The notes under the pieces were generated by a model. The model saw nothing but the letters and a program-made list of their open reading frames with translations. It was not told where the DNA came from and made no database searches. A program made the position numbers and the translations under genes. DNA of 7,062 nt from Methanocorpusculum sp. (GTDB lineage: Archaea; Halobacteriota; Methanomicrobia; Methanomicrobiales; Methanocorpusculaceae), in the NCBI GenBank assembly GCA_029987025.1, contig DALTWQ010000066.1:1-7062 (forward strand), given 5' to 3'. Within the stretch, counting starts at the first letter, position 1, and every line of letters starts with the position of its first letter. Of this stretch, positions 1 through 6,029 are shown in pieces.

Positions 1-644
1 TTTGCCCAGAACTTGTACTCGAAGAGTGCAAGCGGGATTGTTACAAGAATTAAGATGATGATTCCGATTACCGGGATTACACAGATGAGTGAAAGGATGA
101 AGTAGATAATCAGGGTGATGATGATTAAGACAATGTAGGAGAGAATGTACTTTCCAAATCCTGCCTTTGAAATCATACCGAAGATTTCAGAGAATCTGAA
201 TGCTGCACCGAATCCGTTGCGTGCGAAGTTTACTTCTGCCGGGACTGCAACAAATCCTAAGATTACTGCTGCAATAATTGCAACGATGATTCCGATGCTT
301 CCAAGAATTGCTGCTCCAATTTCACCTGCATTTCCGCCTGCCATTGCCGGGATTAATGCAAGTCCGCCGAAGATGGCGAAGAGAATAATCGGGATAAGCA
401 TGTAGATAAGCGCGATTACAAAGGAGAGAAGTCCTCTGATGAATGACTTGCCTGCGCCTGTGAAGTCCGGCTTTTCTCCTCTGAATACCTTCAGGAAGAT
501 ACCCATCGGAATAAAGAAGACAATCGGGATAATGCATGTGATAAACAGTGCTAACATGCGTAAGAATCCTTTGAATCCGTCGCCGTAGCATTCACGGAAA
601 CCGAATTTAAAGGAAGCTCCTACATTTTCAAAGATTCCAACCAT
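1..644 (-). CDS. DUF4013 family multispanning membrane protein, C-terminus cut by window edge
   Basis: An open frame of 214 codons starts with MVGIFENVGASFKFGF and runs off the left edge at ...FEYKFWA, so only the C-terminal tail is missing. It is strongly hydrophobic, with likely membrane segments near residues 29-50, 71-100, 111-137 and 166-210. The short charged loop RGEKPDF (55-61) and the pattern 'PAEVNFARNGFGAAFRFSEI' (135-154) between helices are typical of DUF4013 proteins, which are common in methanogens and have no established role. The start is well supported: GAGGTTA (positions 657-651, read on the minus strand) lies 6 bases before the ATG, and a TATA-like box lies 48-60 bases upstream. 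No catalytic motif is visible. The family assignment comes from the overall pattern; I infer only an integral membrane protein. Confidence 0.85.
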   Translation of the reverse strand, partial: MVGIFENVGASFKFGFRECYGDGFKGFLRMLALFITCIIPIVFFIPMGIFLKVFRGEKPDFTGAGKSFIRGLLSFVIALIYMLIPIILFAIFGGLALIPAMAGGNAGEIGAAILGSIGIIVAIIAAVILGFVAVPAEVNFARNGFGAAFRFSEIFGMISKAGFGKYILSYIVLIIITLIIYFILSLICVIPVIGIIILILVTIPLALFEYKFWA

Positions 645-691
645 AGTTAATAACCTCACGATTAGGTGATGAGATACTATTTGACTCTCTT

Positions 692-704
692 GTTTATAAA
701 TATT
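692..704 (-). promoter_or_regulatory. TATA-box promoter of the DUF4013 gene
   Basis: Read on the minus strand, this is AATATTTATAAAC, a good archaeal TATA box. Transcription would start about 25 bases downstream, near 670, giving a leader of roughly 25 bases that contains the GAGGTTA ribosome-binding site. This makes the gene independent of the DUF4190 gene upstream of it. Confidence 0.55.
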
Positions 705-718
705 CTGTGAAAAAGGAA

Positions 719-752
719 GAGAATTCAAAAAAGAAGAAAGTGATTAATCACC
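719..752 (-). terminator. Probable terminator after the DUF4190 gene
   Basis: Twenty bases after the DUF4190 stop codon, the minus strand has a perfect 12-base palindrome, GTGATTAATCAC (751-740). It is followed at once by the pyrimidine run TTTCTTCTTTTTT. Archaeal RNA polymerase stops on U-rich tracts, with or without a hairpin, so this fits a transcript end between two same-strand genes. Confidence 0.5.
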
Positions 753-771
753 CTCTATCAACTCAATAATC

Positions 772-1059
772 TTACAGAACCGCAGCAGATTCTTCGAGTA
801 ACGGAATCAGTGCAACCGTGAAAGCCAGAATGAAGACAATCAGAAGAATTGCAAGAACAATAGCAACAATACCAAGCACAATACCTGCAATTGAAAATCC
901 TTTCACGCCCTCTTTCTTATTCATCGCGATAGCGCCGAAAACAATAGCCAGGATACTCGGAATAATCGTAAACGAACAGATACCAAGAACGCCTAACACA
1001 AGTGAAGCAATAGAAAATGCGCACTTGGATTCATCATAAACTTTAACTTCATCAGTCAT
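772..1059 (-). CDS. Small DUF4190 domain membrane protein
   Basis: This encodes 95 residues, MTDEVKVYDESKC...LLEESAAVL. A short hydrophilic head (1-12) precedes two long hydrophobic hairpin segments (about 13-46 and 54-88), split by a charged turn, NKKEGVKG (47-54). The phrases 'IIPSILAIVFGAIAM' and 'GFSIAGIVLGIVAIVLAIL' match the DUF4190 pattern of Gly-rich helices around a PaiLAiifG core. No enzymatic function is known for the family. The frame is open further upstream to 1152, but I chose the ATG at 1059 because the upstream stretch is Cys/Leu-rich and covers the promoter. The ATG has no Shine-Dalgarno sequence and lies about 26 bases from a TATA-like box, which suggests a leaderless mRNA. 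It is divergent from the MFS transporter gene. Confidence 0.8.
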   Translation of the reverse strand: MTDEVKVYDESKCAFSIASLVLGVLGICSFTIIPSILAIVFGAIAMNKKEGVKGFSIAGIVLGIVAIVLAILLIVFILAFTVALIPLLEESAAVL

Positions 1060-1079
1060 AGTAAACAGATACGTGCGCA

Positions 1080-1092
1080 GGCATAATAAAAA
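1080..1092 (-). promoter_or_regulatory. TATA-like box of the DUF4190 gene
   Basis: The minus strand reads CATTTTTATTATG here (extending to about 1093). The box centre lies about 26-27 bases before the ATG at 1059, the usual TATA-to-start distance in archaea. That predicts transcription beginning at or next to the start codon. Confidence 0.4.
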
Positions 1093-1109
1093 TGTCCGTA
1101 AATGCAAAA

Positions 1110-1126
1110 TCAGACATCCGGTCTGA
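1110..1126. promoter_or_regulatory. Inverted repeat between divergent promoters, possible operator
   Basis: TCAGAC and GTCTGA form a perfect 6 + 6 inverted repeat around the 5-base centre ATCCG. It lies between the TATA-like box of the DUF4190 gene (1080-1092) and that of the MFS gene (1141-1148), about 27-32 bases from each. The position would suit a regulator acting on one or both genes. No regulator gene is adjacent, so the role is inference. Confidence 0.35.
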
Positions 1127-1140
1127 AAACATAAACCACC

Positions 1141-1148
1141 CTTTATAA
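1141..1148 (+). promoter_or_regulatory. TATA box of the MFS transporter gene
   Basis: CTTTATAA lies about 33 bases before the ATG at 1178. The expected transcription start is near 1171, leaving a leader of only about 7 bases. No Shine-Dalgarno sequence precedes the ATG, which agrees with a nearly leaderless mRNA. Confidence 0.5.
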
Positions 1149-1177
1149 CCAATTACCCCCAACAAGTAAAGACATCA

Positions 1178-2557
1178 ATGCTCCGGAACAAAAACAGCCG
1201 CCTCTATCACTACCTCTTAATGATACTCGCAGCGGCAGCTGTCTTCATGGACTACCTCGACACCAGCATCGTATCAATAGCACTTCCGGAAATCTCCTCT
1301 GACTTCAATGTAAGCAGTACATCATCCTCCTGGGTTCTTATCTCCTACCTGCTCTCGCTGGGATGCTCACTTCTCATATTCGGAAAACTCGCAGACAGAA
1401 CAGGAAAATACAAACTCATCTTCACCGCAGGATTCATCCTATTTACCATCGCATCACTCTTCTGCGGAACAGCCCCCTCACTAACTGTCCTTATCATCTT
1501 CCGCTTCGTTCAGGGATTTGCAGCAGCACTGATGGTATCAACTGCCACAACCATAATTAATCTCCATCTGCCTGAAAAAATGCAGGCAATCGCAGCAGGC
1601 GTCATTGCAACCGGCGGGGGTGCCGCTCTTGCAGCAGGCCCCGGCATAGGCGGACTGATTACCGAGTTCATCTCATGGAACTGGATCTTCTACATCAATA
1701 TCCCGATTGGAATCCTCGGCGTGCTTGGCGCAGTTCTTCTTATTCCAAAAGATGTCCGCCGCGAAAAACCAAATACAAAATTCGACGGCACAGGCGCAGC
1801 ACTGCTTACCATAACCCTCTTCTCGCTTCTTGCAGGCCTTGAATTCGGCGCACAGGAAAGCTGGCCATTCTACAGCATCATCCTAATCTGCGCTGCCCCG
1901 GTCTTCGGATTTCTCTTCATACGTCACGAACTCCGCTCCAAAGACCCCGTTCTTCCCGCGAAACTATTCAAAAACAGAACCGTAATGTTCGCATCGCTCT
2001 CCACCCTCTTAGTAACCCTCGTCTACATCGGACTGCTTTACGTCCTGCCGTTCTATTTCACCGGAATCGGCCTTGCGATAGGTCTTACCGGCCTTATCAT
2101 GCTGATACCGCCGGTCTGTCTTGCGGTAATGGGAATACCATCCGGCGCTCTTACCATAAAATTCGGCTGTAAAAAACTCTGTAACATCGCAACCCTTCTG
2201 CTCACGGCAGGAATTATCCTTCTTGCCGCAGGAATTTTCACCTTCATGCCGGTACTGATTCTTGCAGGACTTATTGTAACCGGTATCGGAAACGGATTAA
2301 ACGAGGGTCCGAGCATCAGAAGAATCACCGTCCACAGCCCGCTCGAACTGCAGGGCTCATCCGGCGGACTGGTGTTTACCGTCATGAACGTCGGATGTGT
2401 CTTAGGTGTCGCACTCTACTCAGTAACCGCGGCAGCTGCCTCGGGAAGCACTGAGTTTACCACATTCGGCATAGCAGTATCCTGCGCCGCAGCAGCGGTG
2501 TTTGCCGTACTCGCATACATCACATCACGTGCCGCAAAAGATACAATTAAGGCGTAA
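1178..2557 (+). CDS. DHA2-family (14-helix) MFS drug/proton antiporter
   Basis: This 459-residue protein is a complete major facilitator transporter of the EmrB/QacA (DHA2) type, which exports hydrophobic or cationic compounds in exchange for protons. Visible family motifs are D25-Y-L-D-T-S-I-V-S-I-ALP in helix 1 (motif D1), G69-KLADRTGK-77 in the 2-3 loop (motif A), F108-RFVQG-113 in helix 4 (motif B, Arg109), and G146-GGAALAAGPGIGG-159 in helix 5 (the antiporter motif C). I count 14 hydrophobic segments, the last at about 430-450, and the length is normal. The real substrate cannot be read from sequence. The ATG at 1178 follows a TATA box with almost no leader. The gene is divergent from DUF4190 and convergent with the tfe operon. 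No TetR or MarR regulator adjoins it. The frame is intact. Confidence 0.9.
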   Translation: MLRNKNSRLYHYLLMILAAAAVFMDYLDTSIVSIALPEISSDFNVSSTSSSWVLISYLLSLGCSLLIFGKLADRTGKYKLIFTAGFILFTIASLFCGTAPSLTVLIIFRFVQGFAAALMVSTATTIINLHLPEKMQAIAAGVIATGGGAALAAGPGIGGLITEFISWNWIFYINIPIGILGVLGAVLLIPKDVRREKPNTKFDGTGAALLTITLFSLLAGLEFGAQESWPFYSIILICAAPVFGFLFIRHELRSKDPVLPAKLFKNRTVMFASLSTLLVTLVYIGLLYVLPFYFTGIGLAIGLTGLIMLIPPVCLAVMGIPSGALTIKFGCKKLCNIATLLLTAGIILLAAGIFTFMPVLILAGLIVTGIGNGLNEGPSIRRITVHSPLELQGSSGGLVFTVMNVGCVLGVALYSVTAAAASGSTEFTTFGIAVSCAAAAVFAVLAYITSRAAKDTIKA

Positions 2558-2787
2558 TTTTTGAAAAAAGGAACTATCCAACCCTCTCCGATGAAATATT
2601 TTAGGTATATCCCTGATATTGAAGATTGCCAAAGAACGCGAATCTCCGCGAATCTCACGCAAATCGCAGCCCTATTCACGGCACCAGTTCCCGCTTATCG
2701 CGGGGTGCCGCGGGCTTCTGAAATTGTTTATTACTGAAATTAGATGTTCGATGGACACCTCTGCGAGCCGCCCGCACCCGCGATATA
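2558..2787. other. Gene-free space after the MFS gene, with short imperfect tandem repeats
   Basis: No credible gene lies here; short frames have no promoter or family signal. A T-run and an A-run follow the MFS stop (2557-2569). At 2637-2672 there are about three imperfect 11-12 base repeats, of the type CGCGAATCTC, CGCGAATCTCA, CGCAAATCGCA. At 2699-2712 there is a small GC hairpin (CGCGG/CCGCG with a GGTG loop). This may be the decayed left part of the repeat element recognised at 2788-2900. Confidence 0.4.
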
Positions 2788-2900
2788 TGAGAGCCGCAGG
2801 CTCGAAGCTGAAGCAGGCCGAAGGCATGCGTCCCGTGTAATCCGTGTCTGGGGATAGCCTACACACTAACAAGATAGATAAAACTTTAGTTCGCACTAAC
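2788..2900 (+). repeat. Single, partly decayed copy of the dispersed hairpin repeat
   Basis: This copy has the same order and orientation as the right arm of the element at 6443-6953. It has a GAGCC/GGCTC hairpin (2791-2803), then a GGCCGAAGGC-type hairpin (2813-2829, one mismatch), then a 28-base box (2840-2867) identical to 6845-6872. The last part is a 20-base box (2880-2899) that matches 6916-6935 at 19 of 20 positions. Two parts are shorter than in the right arm: the CGGAT-repeat section has lost about 11 bases, and the spacer before the AT-rich hairpin is about 12 bases instead of about 43. It lies between convergent genes. Confidence 0.75.
2879..2899 (-). terminator. Repeat-borne terminator-like hairpin after the tfe operon
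   Basis: The minus strand reads TTAGT-GCGA-ACTAA followed by AGTTTTAT. This AT-rich hairpin with a T-run starts 37 bases after the stop codon of the last operon gene. It is a variant of the hairpin found after the gene ending at 6440. The stem is only 5 bp, so termination would depend mostly on the T-run. Confidence 0.4.
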
Positions 2901-2936
2901 CGCCGGAACATCAGACAGACCGCTGAATAATTACAA

Positions 2937-3416
2937 TTACTCTTTTCTCAGCAGCTCCACATCCATAGCCAGCCGCCAGACATTCTTCTTCGACCGGTGA
3001 GACTGACCTGCGATAAGCATCATCCGCTCTTCGATTCTGATGCGCCGGGAACCCTTCGCCAGGTTATCAGCATGAGCGACTATTTTTTCCTCAATCGTCT
3101 TCGGCACACAGTTCTTCGGCGGAAGACCTAACAGAACGCAGTCATCCTCGGAAAGTCCTGCTCCTGTATGATTCTGAATGATATCACAAATTTCAGACGA
3201 AAGACCGAGCTCCTCTGCAAGAGCAGCCCCGACACCCGCATGCTGAATCGAGTGCGTCTTTGACCGCCCCAAATCATGCAGCATCGCACCGGAATGTACA
3301 AGTGCCGCATTGACACCCAACCCCGCATAGCCGTCTGCAATCTCGGCAGTTTTCTTACAGTGAGATACAACACCGGCATCACAGCCGGCAGAAAAAAGAA
3401 TGGATTCTTCGTCCAT
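2937..3416 (-). CDS. HD-domain metal-dependent hydrolase-like protein (TIGR00295-type)
   Basis: From the ATG at 3416 this is a 159-residue protein, MDEESILFSAGCDAG.... It shows the HD phosphohydrolase signature: H19 in 'VSHCKKTAEIA', H47-D48 in 'GAMLHDLGRSKTHSIQHA', H59, H83 in 'IIQNHTGAG', and D117 in 'VAHADNLAKGSR'. These residues bind divalent metals in HD nucleotidases and phosphodiesterases, and the whole protein matches the archaeal TIGR00295 family, whose substrate is unknown. It is the last gene of a five-gene operon, 8 bases after the tfe stop. An in-frame TTG at 3419 is an alternative start: AGGA lies 9 bases before the TTG and 12 before the ATG, so the start is not settled. A repeat-borne terminator-like hairpin follows. 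Confidence 0.85.
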   Translation of the reverse strand: MDEESILFSAGCDAGVVSHCKKTAEIADGYAGLGVNAALVHSGAMLHDLGRSKTHSIQHAGVGAALAEELGLSSEICDIIQNHTGAGLSEDDCVLLGLPPKNCVPKTIEEKIVAHADNLAKGSRRIRIEERMMLIAGQSHRSKKNVWRLAMDVELLRKE

Positions 3417-3424
3417 CAAAGAAA

Positions 3425-3946
3425 TTATTCCTTTGAAAGCTCTTTGTTTATTTTACCAATACGCTTTTCAAGAGCGGAAAGCAGCAGTTCGTCATCGAAA
3501 TGCGCCATATTTTCACCGCACCCGGGGCAGACAAAGTTCAGCGTCATTGCATCGTTGAAGGTAAGCATCTTGCCGCATGCCGGGCACTGATAGAAGTCAT
3601 TATTCTTATCGAACTTCAGGCGTGCAGATAACTTCTCGGAAACAACAGCCATCTCGGACTCAAGAACAGAATCAATGTTTTCCATCTTGAGAACCCACAG
3701 GTATGTGAGCCATCCGGTTTCGTTATTCTTGATTCTGCGGTACTCTGCAAGACGCTTCTCATAGAGATTGTATAATGCGTGACGGACAGCGTTGAGGTTG
3801 ATTCCGGTAATCTCGGCAATCTCTTCATCGCTGTGTTCCTCATTCGGACAGGTGATGACCAGGGAGATGCCTTCCTCACCGACAAGTTTGAGAAGATATT
3901 GATAGATTGCCGGATTTTCGAGATCCTTCTTGGTTAATGAAGTCAT
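3425..3946 (-). CDS. tfe: Transcription initiation factor E, alpha subunit (TFE)
   Basis: This 173-residue protein is the archaeal homologue of the TFIIE alpha N-terminal half. It stabilises the open promoter complex and the polymerase clamp. Residues 1-85 form the extended winged helix: 'HSDEEIAEITGINLNAVRHALYNLYEKRLAEYRRIKNNETGWLTYLW', with the wing at about 68-82. A linker helix (90-113) leads to a zinc ribbon with Cys121, Cys124, Cys140 and Cys143 (CPAC...CPGC). An acidic tail follows. Length and architecture are normal and all four zinc ligands are present. The ATG overlaps the TGA of the ATP-grasp gene (ATGA), and there is no Shine-Dalgarno sequence, so translation is probably coupled. 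The TATATAAA just before the ATG encodes the end of the upstream protein and is too close to act as this gene's promoter. Confidence 0.95.
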   Translation of the reverse strand: MTSLTKKDLENPAIYQYLLKLVGEEGISLVITCPNEEHSDEEIAEITGINLNAVRHALYNLYEKRLAEYRRIKNNETGWLTYLWVLKMENIDSVLESEMAVVSEKLSARLKFDKNNDFYQCPACGKMLTFNDAMTLNFVCPGCGENMAHFDDELLLSALEKRIGKINKELSKE

Positions 3947-5022
3947 TGGTTTATATATTGAACGGCAAGACTAATATTTTTATCCAGCGCGGAAGATGCC
4001 TCTTCAACGGTCTTTCCATACCCGACAACCGAGCAGAGAACCTCGCCTTTCTCAAAATACGTCCCGGGGAAGGGGATATCTGTGAGGAAACCCGAGAGGC
4101 AAAGCATATCGCGCTTCAGCATAAAGTCCTCAGGAGCTGTCAGAATCTTTCGGACGGCATACTGCTCAGGACTCTTCAGCTGCTGCGGAAGGTGTCCTTC
4201 GCAGGCGTTTTTATGCAGGGCAAAGAGGTTTTCACCGAGAGCAGCCTCAACAGTTTCAAGCGTTCCCTGAAACCGCGGGTTTACCTCGATTGCATAAGCC
4301 TCGCTTTCAGTCAGCACAAAATCAATTCCTATACAGCCGGCGCATCCTGATGCTGCAGCAATTTTCTGCCCCAGCTCTTTCATCCGCTCCGCCATCGGAT
4401 GCGGGCACGGGGTAATTGAGCCTGAAAACGCATAGGGGCAGAAATCTCCGCCGCGCAGAATCTGCTGATTGGTTGTAAGAACACATGCCTCGCCGGAAGG
4501 AGTTACCAGACAGCAGACTGAGGCAGGCATTCCTTCGATAAACTCCTGCAGAATGTAAGGATCTCCTTCGACAAACTCCTGCCAGAGAGCAAGTTCCTCA
4601 TCGGAATGAACAACCGCATTACGCCATCCTCCCGCACCGCCGGTTGTCTTCGCCATCGCAGGATACATTCCCTTTTCTAACTTCTTCGGAACCGGAACCC
4701 CGAGCGACTCGAAAAACTCCTGCGTCGCTGCCTTGTTCATGAACTTTTCTGCCGCAGCAGGGGTTGTTCCAAGCCGGTTTTCGAACGCAAGAAGCTCAGC
4801 GCCTGAGGTGGTTACCACATAATCCGGATGATACTTCAAAATCAGCTCCTCTGCGGCGAACGGGAGCTCATCAAGCTCATCAAAGGCTCTGTGGTCTGCG
4901 GTGCAGGTAAGTAAATCCTGATCGCAGAAATGGTCTGCCGCATAGACCGTATATCCTGCAGCGGCAGCTGATGCTGCAACATGCCTTGTAGTGTATCCGG
5001 CAACGAGGACCGATTTACTCAT
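3943..5022 (-). CDS. ATP-grasp domain protein (COG2232-like carboligase), substrate unknown
   Basis: This encodes 359 residues with ATP-grasp organisation. A Rossmann-like pre-ATP-grasp part (1-75) begins VLVAGYTTRHVAASAAAAGY. The ATP-binding part includes Lys125 and the Gly-rich loop T126-TGGAGG-132, the 'ILQEFIEG' strand (157-164), and the metal ligands D234 in 'GIDFVL', then E246 and N248 in 'IEVNPR'. Such enzymes activate a carboxylate as an acyl phosphate and join it to an amine or thiol. The overall pattern resembles archaeal COG2232 proteins ('predicted carboligase related to biotin carboxylase'). I cannot name the substrate. Thirteen cysteines, several in the second half, are more than expected. 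The gene overlaps trm56 by 8 bp and tfe by 4 bp, so it belongs to the same operon. The N-terminal ATG fits the Rossmann start. Confidence 0.85.
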   Translation of the reverse strand: MSKSVLVAGYTTRHVAASAAAAGYTVYAADHFCDQDLLTCTADHRAFDELDELPFAAEELILKYHPDYVVTTSGAELLAFENRLGTTPAAAEKFMNKAATQEFFESLGVPVPKKLEKGMYPAMAKTTGGAGGWRNAVVHSDEELALWQEFVEGDPYILQEFIEGMPASVCCLVTPSGEACVLTTNQQILRGGDFCPYAFSGSITPCPHPMAERMKELGQKIAAASGCAGCIGIDFVLTESEAYAIEVNPRFQGTLETVEAALGENLFALHKNACEGHLPQQLKSPEQYAVRKILTAPEDFMLKRDMLCLSGFLTDIPFPGTYFEKGEVLCSVVGYGKTVEEASSALDKNISLAVQYINQ

Positions 5023-5563
5023 GCGGCTTCTCGTGCTTAATGGTGGTCTTTCCGACCTTTGTCGGAATTACCTCGATGTCGGCATTGTCGAAGGAAAGTT
5101 CAAGCTCGCGTCCTTCGTAGAGATGATCGAGAAATAATGCAAGAGCAGAGATTTCCGAGTGGGGCTGATTTGCAACTGCGACGTTGTAATCCGCAAGTTC
5201 GTACATCTCCCCGGGTACTTTTTCAGCACCTACGACAACAAGAATCTTTTCTTCTTTTCTGATTTCCGGAACAACATCCTGCAGACGAAGTCCGTACATC
5301 GTTAAGTGAACAACTTTTCCGCCGTCGTTTTTAAATTTGCGGATAAAGGACTTCCACTTCACATTGTTTTCGCAGAAGTAGCCGCCGCCGAAACGGTTTG
5401 ATACATCGGTTATGCTGTCTGATACTTTCTGGTCGTCTGCGGCGAGATACATGCCGGAAGCACCGAGAGCGCGGGAAGAAAGCCCCACATGAGTTGTTAC
5501 ACGCTGGTCGCGTTCGGGGCGGTGACCTATACGCAGGACATAAGATACTGGTTGTAAATTCAT
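5015..5563 (-). CDS. trm56: tRNA (cytidine(56)-2'-O)-methyltransferase, aTrm56
   Basis: This 182-residue SPOUT-class methyltransferase methylates the ribose of C56 in the T-loop of archaeal tRNAs, using S-adenosylmethionine. The start, MNLQPVSYVLRIGHRPERDQ, continues into 'RVTTHVGLSSRALGASGMYLAADD' (21-44), the hallmark N-terminus of the family. The C-terminal trefoil-knot half includes 'VVHLTMYG' (84-91), 'ILVVVGAEKVPGEMYELADYNVAVANQPHSEISALALFLDHL' (107-148, one Gly-rich SAM loop and the knot helix). Length is typical. The frame is open upstream to 5707, but that stretch overlaps the preceding gene and is Arg-rich, so I chose the ATG at 5563, which overlaps the upstream TGA as ATGA. A weak GTGAG lies just before it. 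It overlaps the ATP-grasp gene by 8 bp. Confidence 0.93.
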   Translation of the reverse strand: MNLQPVSYVLRIGHRPERDQRVTTHVGLSSRALGASGMYLAADDQKVSDSITDVSNRFGGGYFCENNVKWKSFIRKFKNDGGKVVHLTMYGLRLQDVVPEIRKEEKILVVVGAEKVPGEMYELADYNVAVANQPHSEISALALFLDHLYEGRELELSFDNADIEVIPTKVGKTTIKHEKPHE

Positions 5564-5919
5564 TTTCTCACTTTGATTACGCCGTTTTCGATATAGATGC
5601 CGAAGTCGTCTTCCGGTTCTGCCGCTTTGGATGACGAACCGCCGCAAAGAGTACTTGCAATCAGGAAGTCGTTGATGGATAAGGGGCAGATGACGTCTCC
5701 GCTGCACTGCACAAGGCGTATCTTTTCAAGCCGCGCAGCAGATGCCAGAACTTCGTCTCTGGTCATGCCTGACTGCTGAATCAGGTCGTCAACTGATATG
5801 CCCTCGTCAGGTATCAGATGATAGAGTTTCCAGTCAGCATCTTCATCATTCATATCTACAGATTGGCGCGGGGCTGATATAAGGATACTTACCTGAGGGG
5901 TAGAAATAATCCGCAGCAT
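5560..5919 (-). CDS. Putative winged helix-turn-helix DNA-binding protein, first gene of the tfe operon
   Basis: From the ATG at 5919 this is 119 residues, MLRIISTPQVSILISAPRQS.... A helix-turn-helix is visible at about 41-72, with 'ISVDDLIQQSGMTRDEVLASAARLEKIRLV' giving helix, tight turn and recognition helix, and a short wing, 'VQCSGDVI', after it. An acidic linker leads to 'DFGIYIENGVIKVRK' at the C-terminus. I do not recognise a named family; an ArsR/MarR-like regulator or a translation- or transcription-associated DNA-binding protein is inferred. The ATG at 5985 (adding 22 residues) is possible. I prefer 5919 because GGAG lies 5 bases before it, and because the added codons are rich in AGT, TTG, TTA and AGA and cover a perfect palindrome and TATA-like sequences. 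The stop overlaps the trm56 ATG by 4 bp. Confidence 0.7.
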   Translation of the reverse strand: MLRIISTPQVSILISAPRQSVDMNDEDADWKLYHLIPDEGISVDDLIQQSGMTRDEVLASAARLEKIRLVQCSGDVICPLSINDFLIASTLCGGSSSKAAEPEDDFGIYIENGVIKVRK

Positions 5920-5946
5920 CTCATCTCCGTTTATGACTCTGCATAA

Positions 5947-5965
5947 TTTGGAGTTGAACTCCAAA
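5947..5965. promoter_or_regulatory. Perfect 19 bp palindrome before the tfe operon, possible operator
   Basis: TTTGGAGTT and AACTCCAAA flank a single central base. The site lies 28 bases upstream of the preferred start (5919) of a helix-turn-helix gene and beside the TATA-like ATAATTTT on the minus strand, where a bound protein would block polymerase. If translation starts at 5985 instead, the palindrome is inside the coding region. An operator for self-regulation is inference. Confidence 0.45.
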
Positions 5966-5973
5966 ATTATCAG
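5965..5973 (-). promoter_or_regulatory. Possible TATA box of the tfe operon
   Basis: The minus strand reads TGATAATTTT around here (to about 5974). Transcription would start near 5942, giving a leader of about 23 bases that includes the GGAG ribosome-binding site. A second candidate, ATTAAAGATAT (6001-5991, minus strand), would start transcription near 5970. I cannot choose between them from sequence alone. Confidence 0.3.
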
Positions 5974-6029
5974 ATAACTATTCATCCACCATATCTTTAA
6001 TCCGTCATCACCGCCAACACTAACAGTAC

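Noticed and set aside
145..591. Open frames on both strands inside the DUF4013 gene (145-405 plus, 322-591 minus)
   Set aside because: They are in other frames of a clear membrane-protein gene that has its own ribosome-binding site and promoter. Their translations show no family features.
2053..2679. Minus-strand open frames at 2053-2385 and 2416-2679
   Set aside because: They lie opposite the MFS gene or cross its end, have no promoter or start signal, and their composition is a reflection of the coding strand.
2619..2911. Open frames in the convergent gap (2619-2840 plus, 2672-2911 minus)
   Set aside because: They read through the dispersed repeat and its hairpins, have odd composition and no start signals, and so are unlikely to be genes.
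3946..3960. TATA-like TATATAAA directly before the tfe ATG
   Set aside because: It encodes the last residues of the upstream protein and ends only 4 bases from the ATG, too close to direct a transcript that would include it.
3907..4350. 147-codon plus-strand frame opposite the ATP-grasp gene
   Set aside because: It lies wholly antisense to tfe and the ATP-grasp gene, both of which have firm motif support.
5564..5707. 48-codon N-terminal extension of trm56
   Set aside because: The extension overlaps the preceding gene, is Arg-rich and is not part of the known family N-terminus, MNLQPVSYVLRIGHRPERDQ onward.
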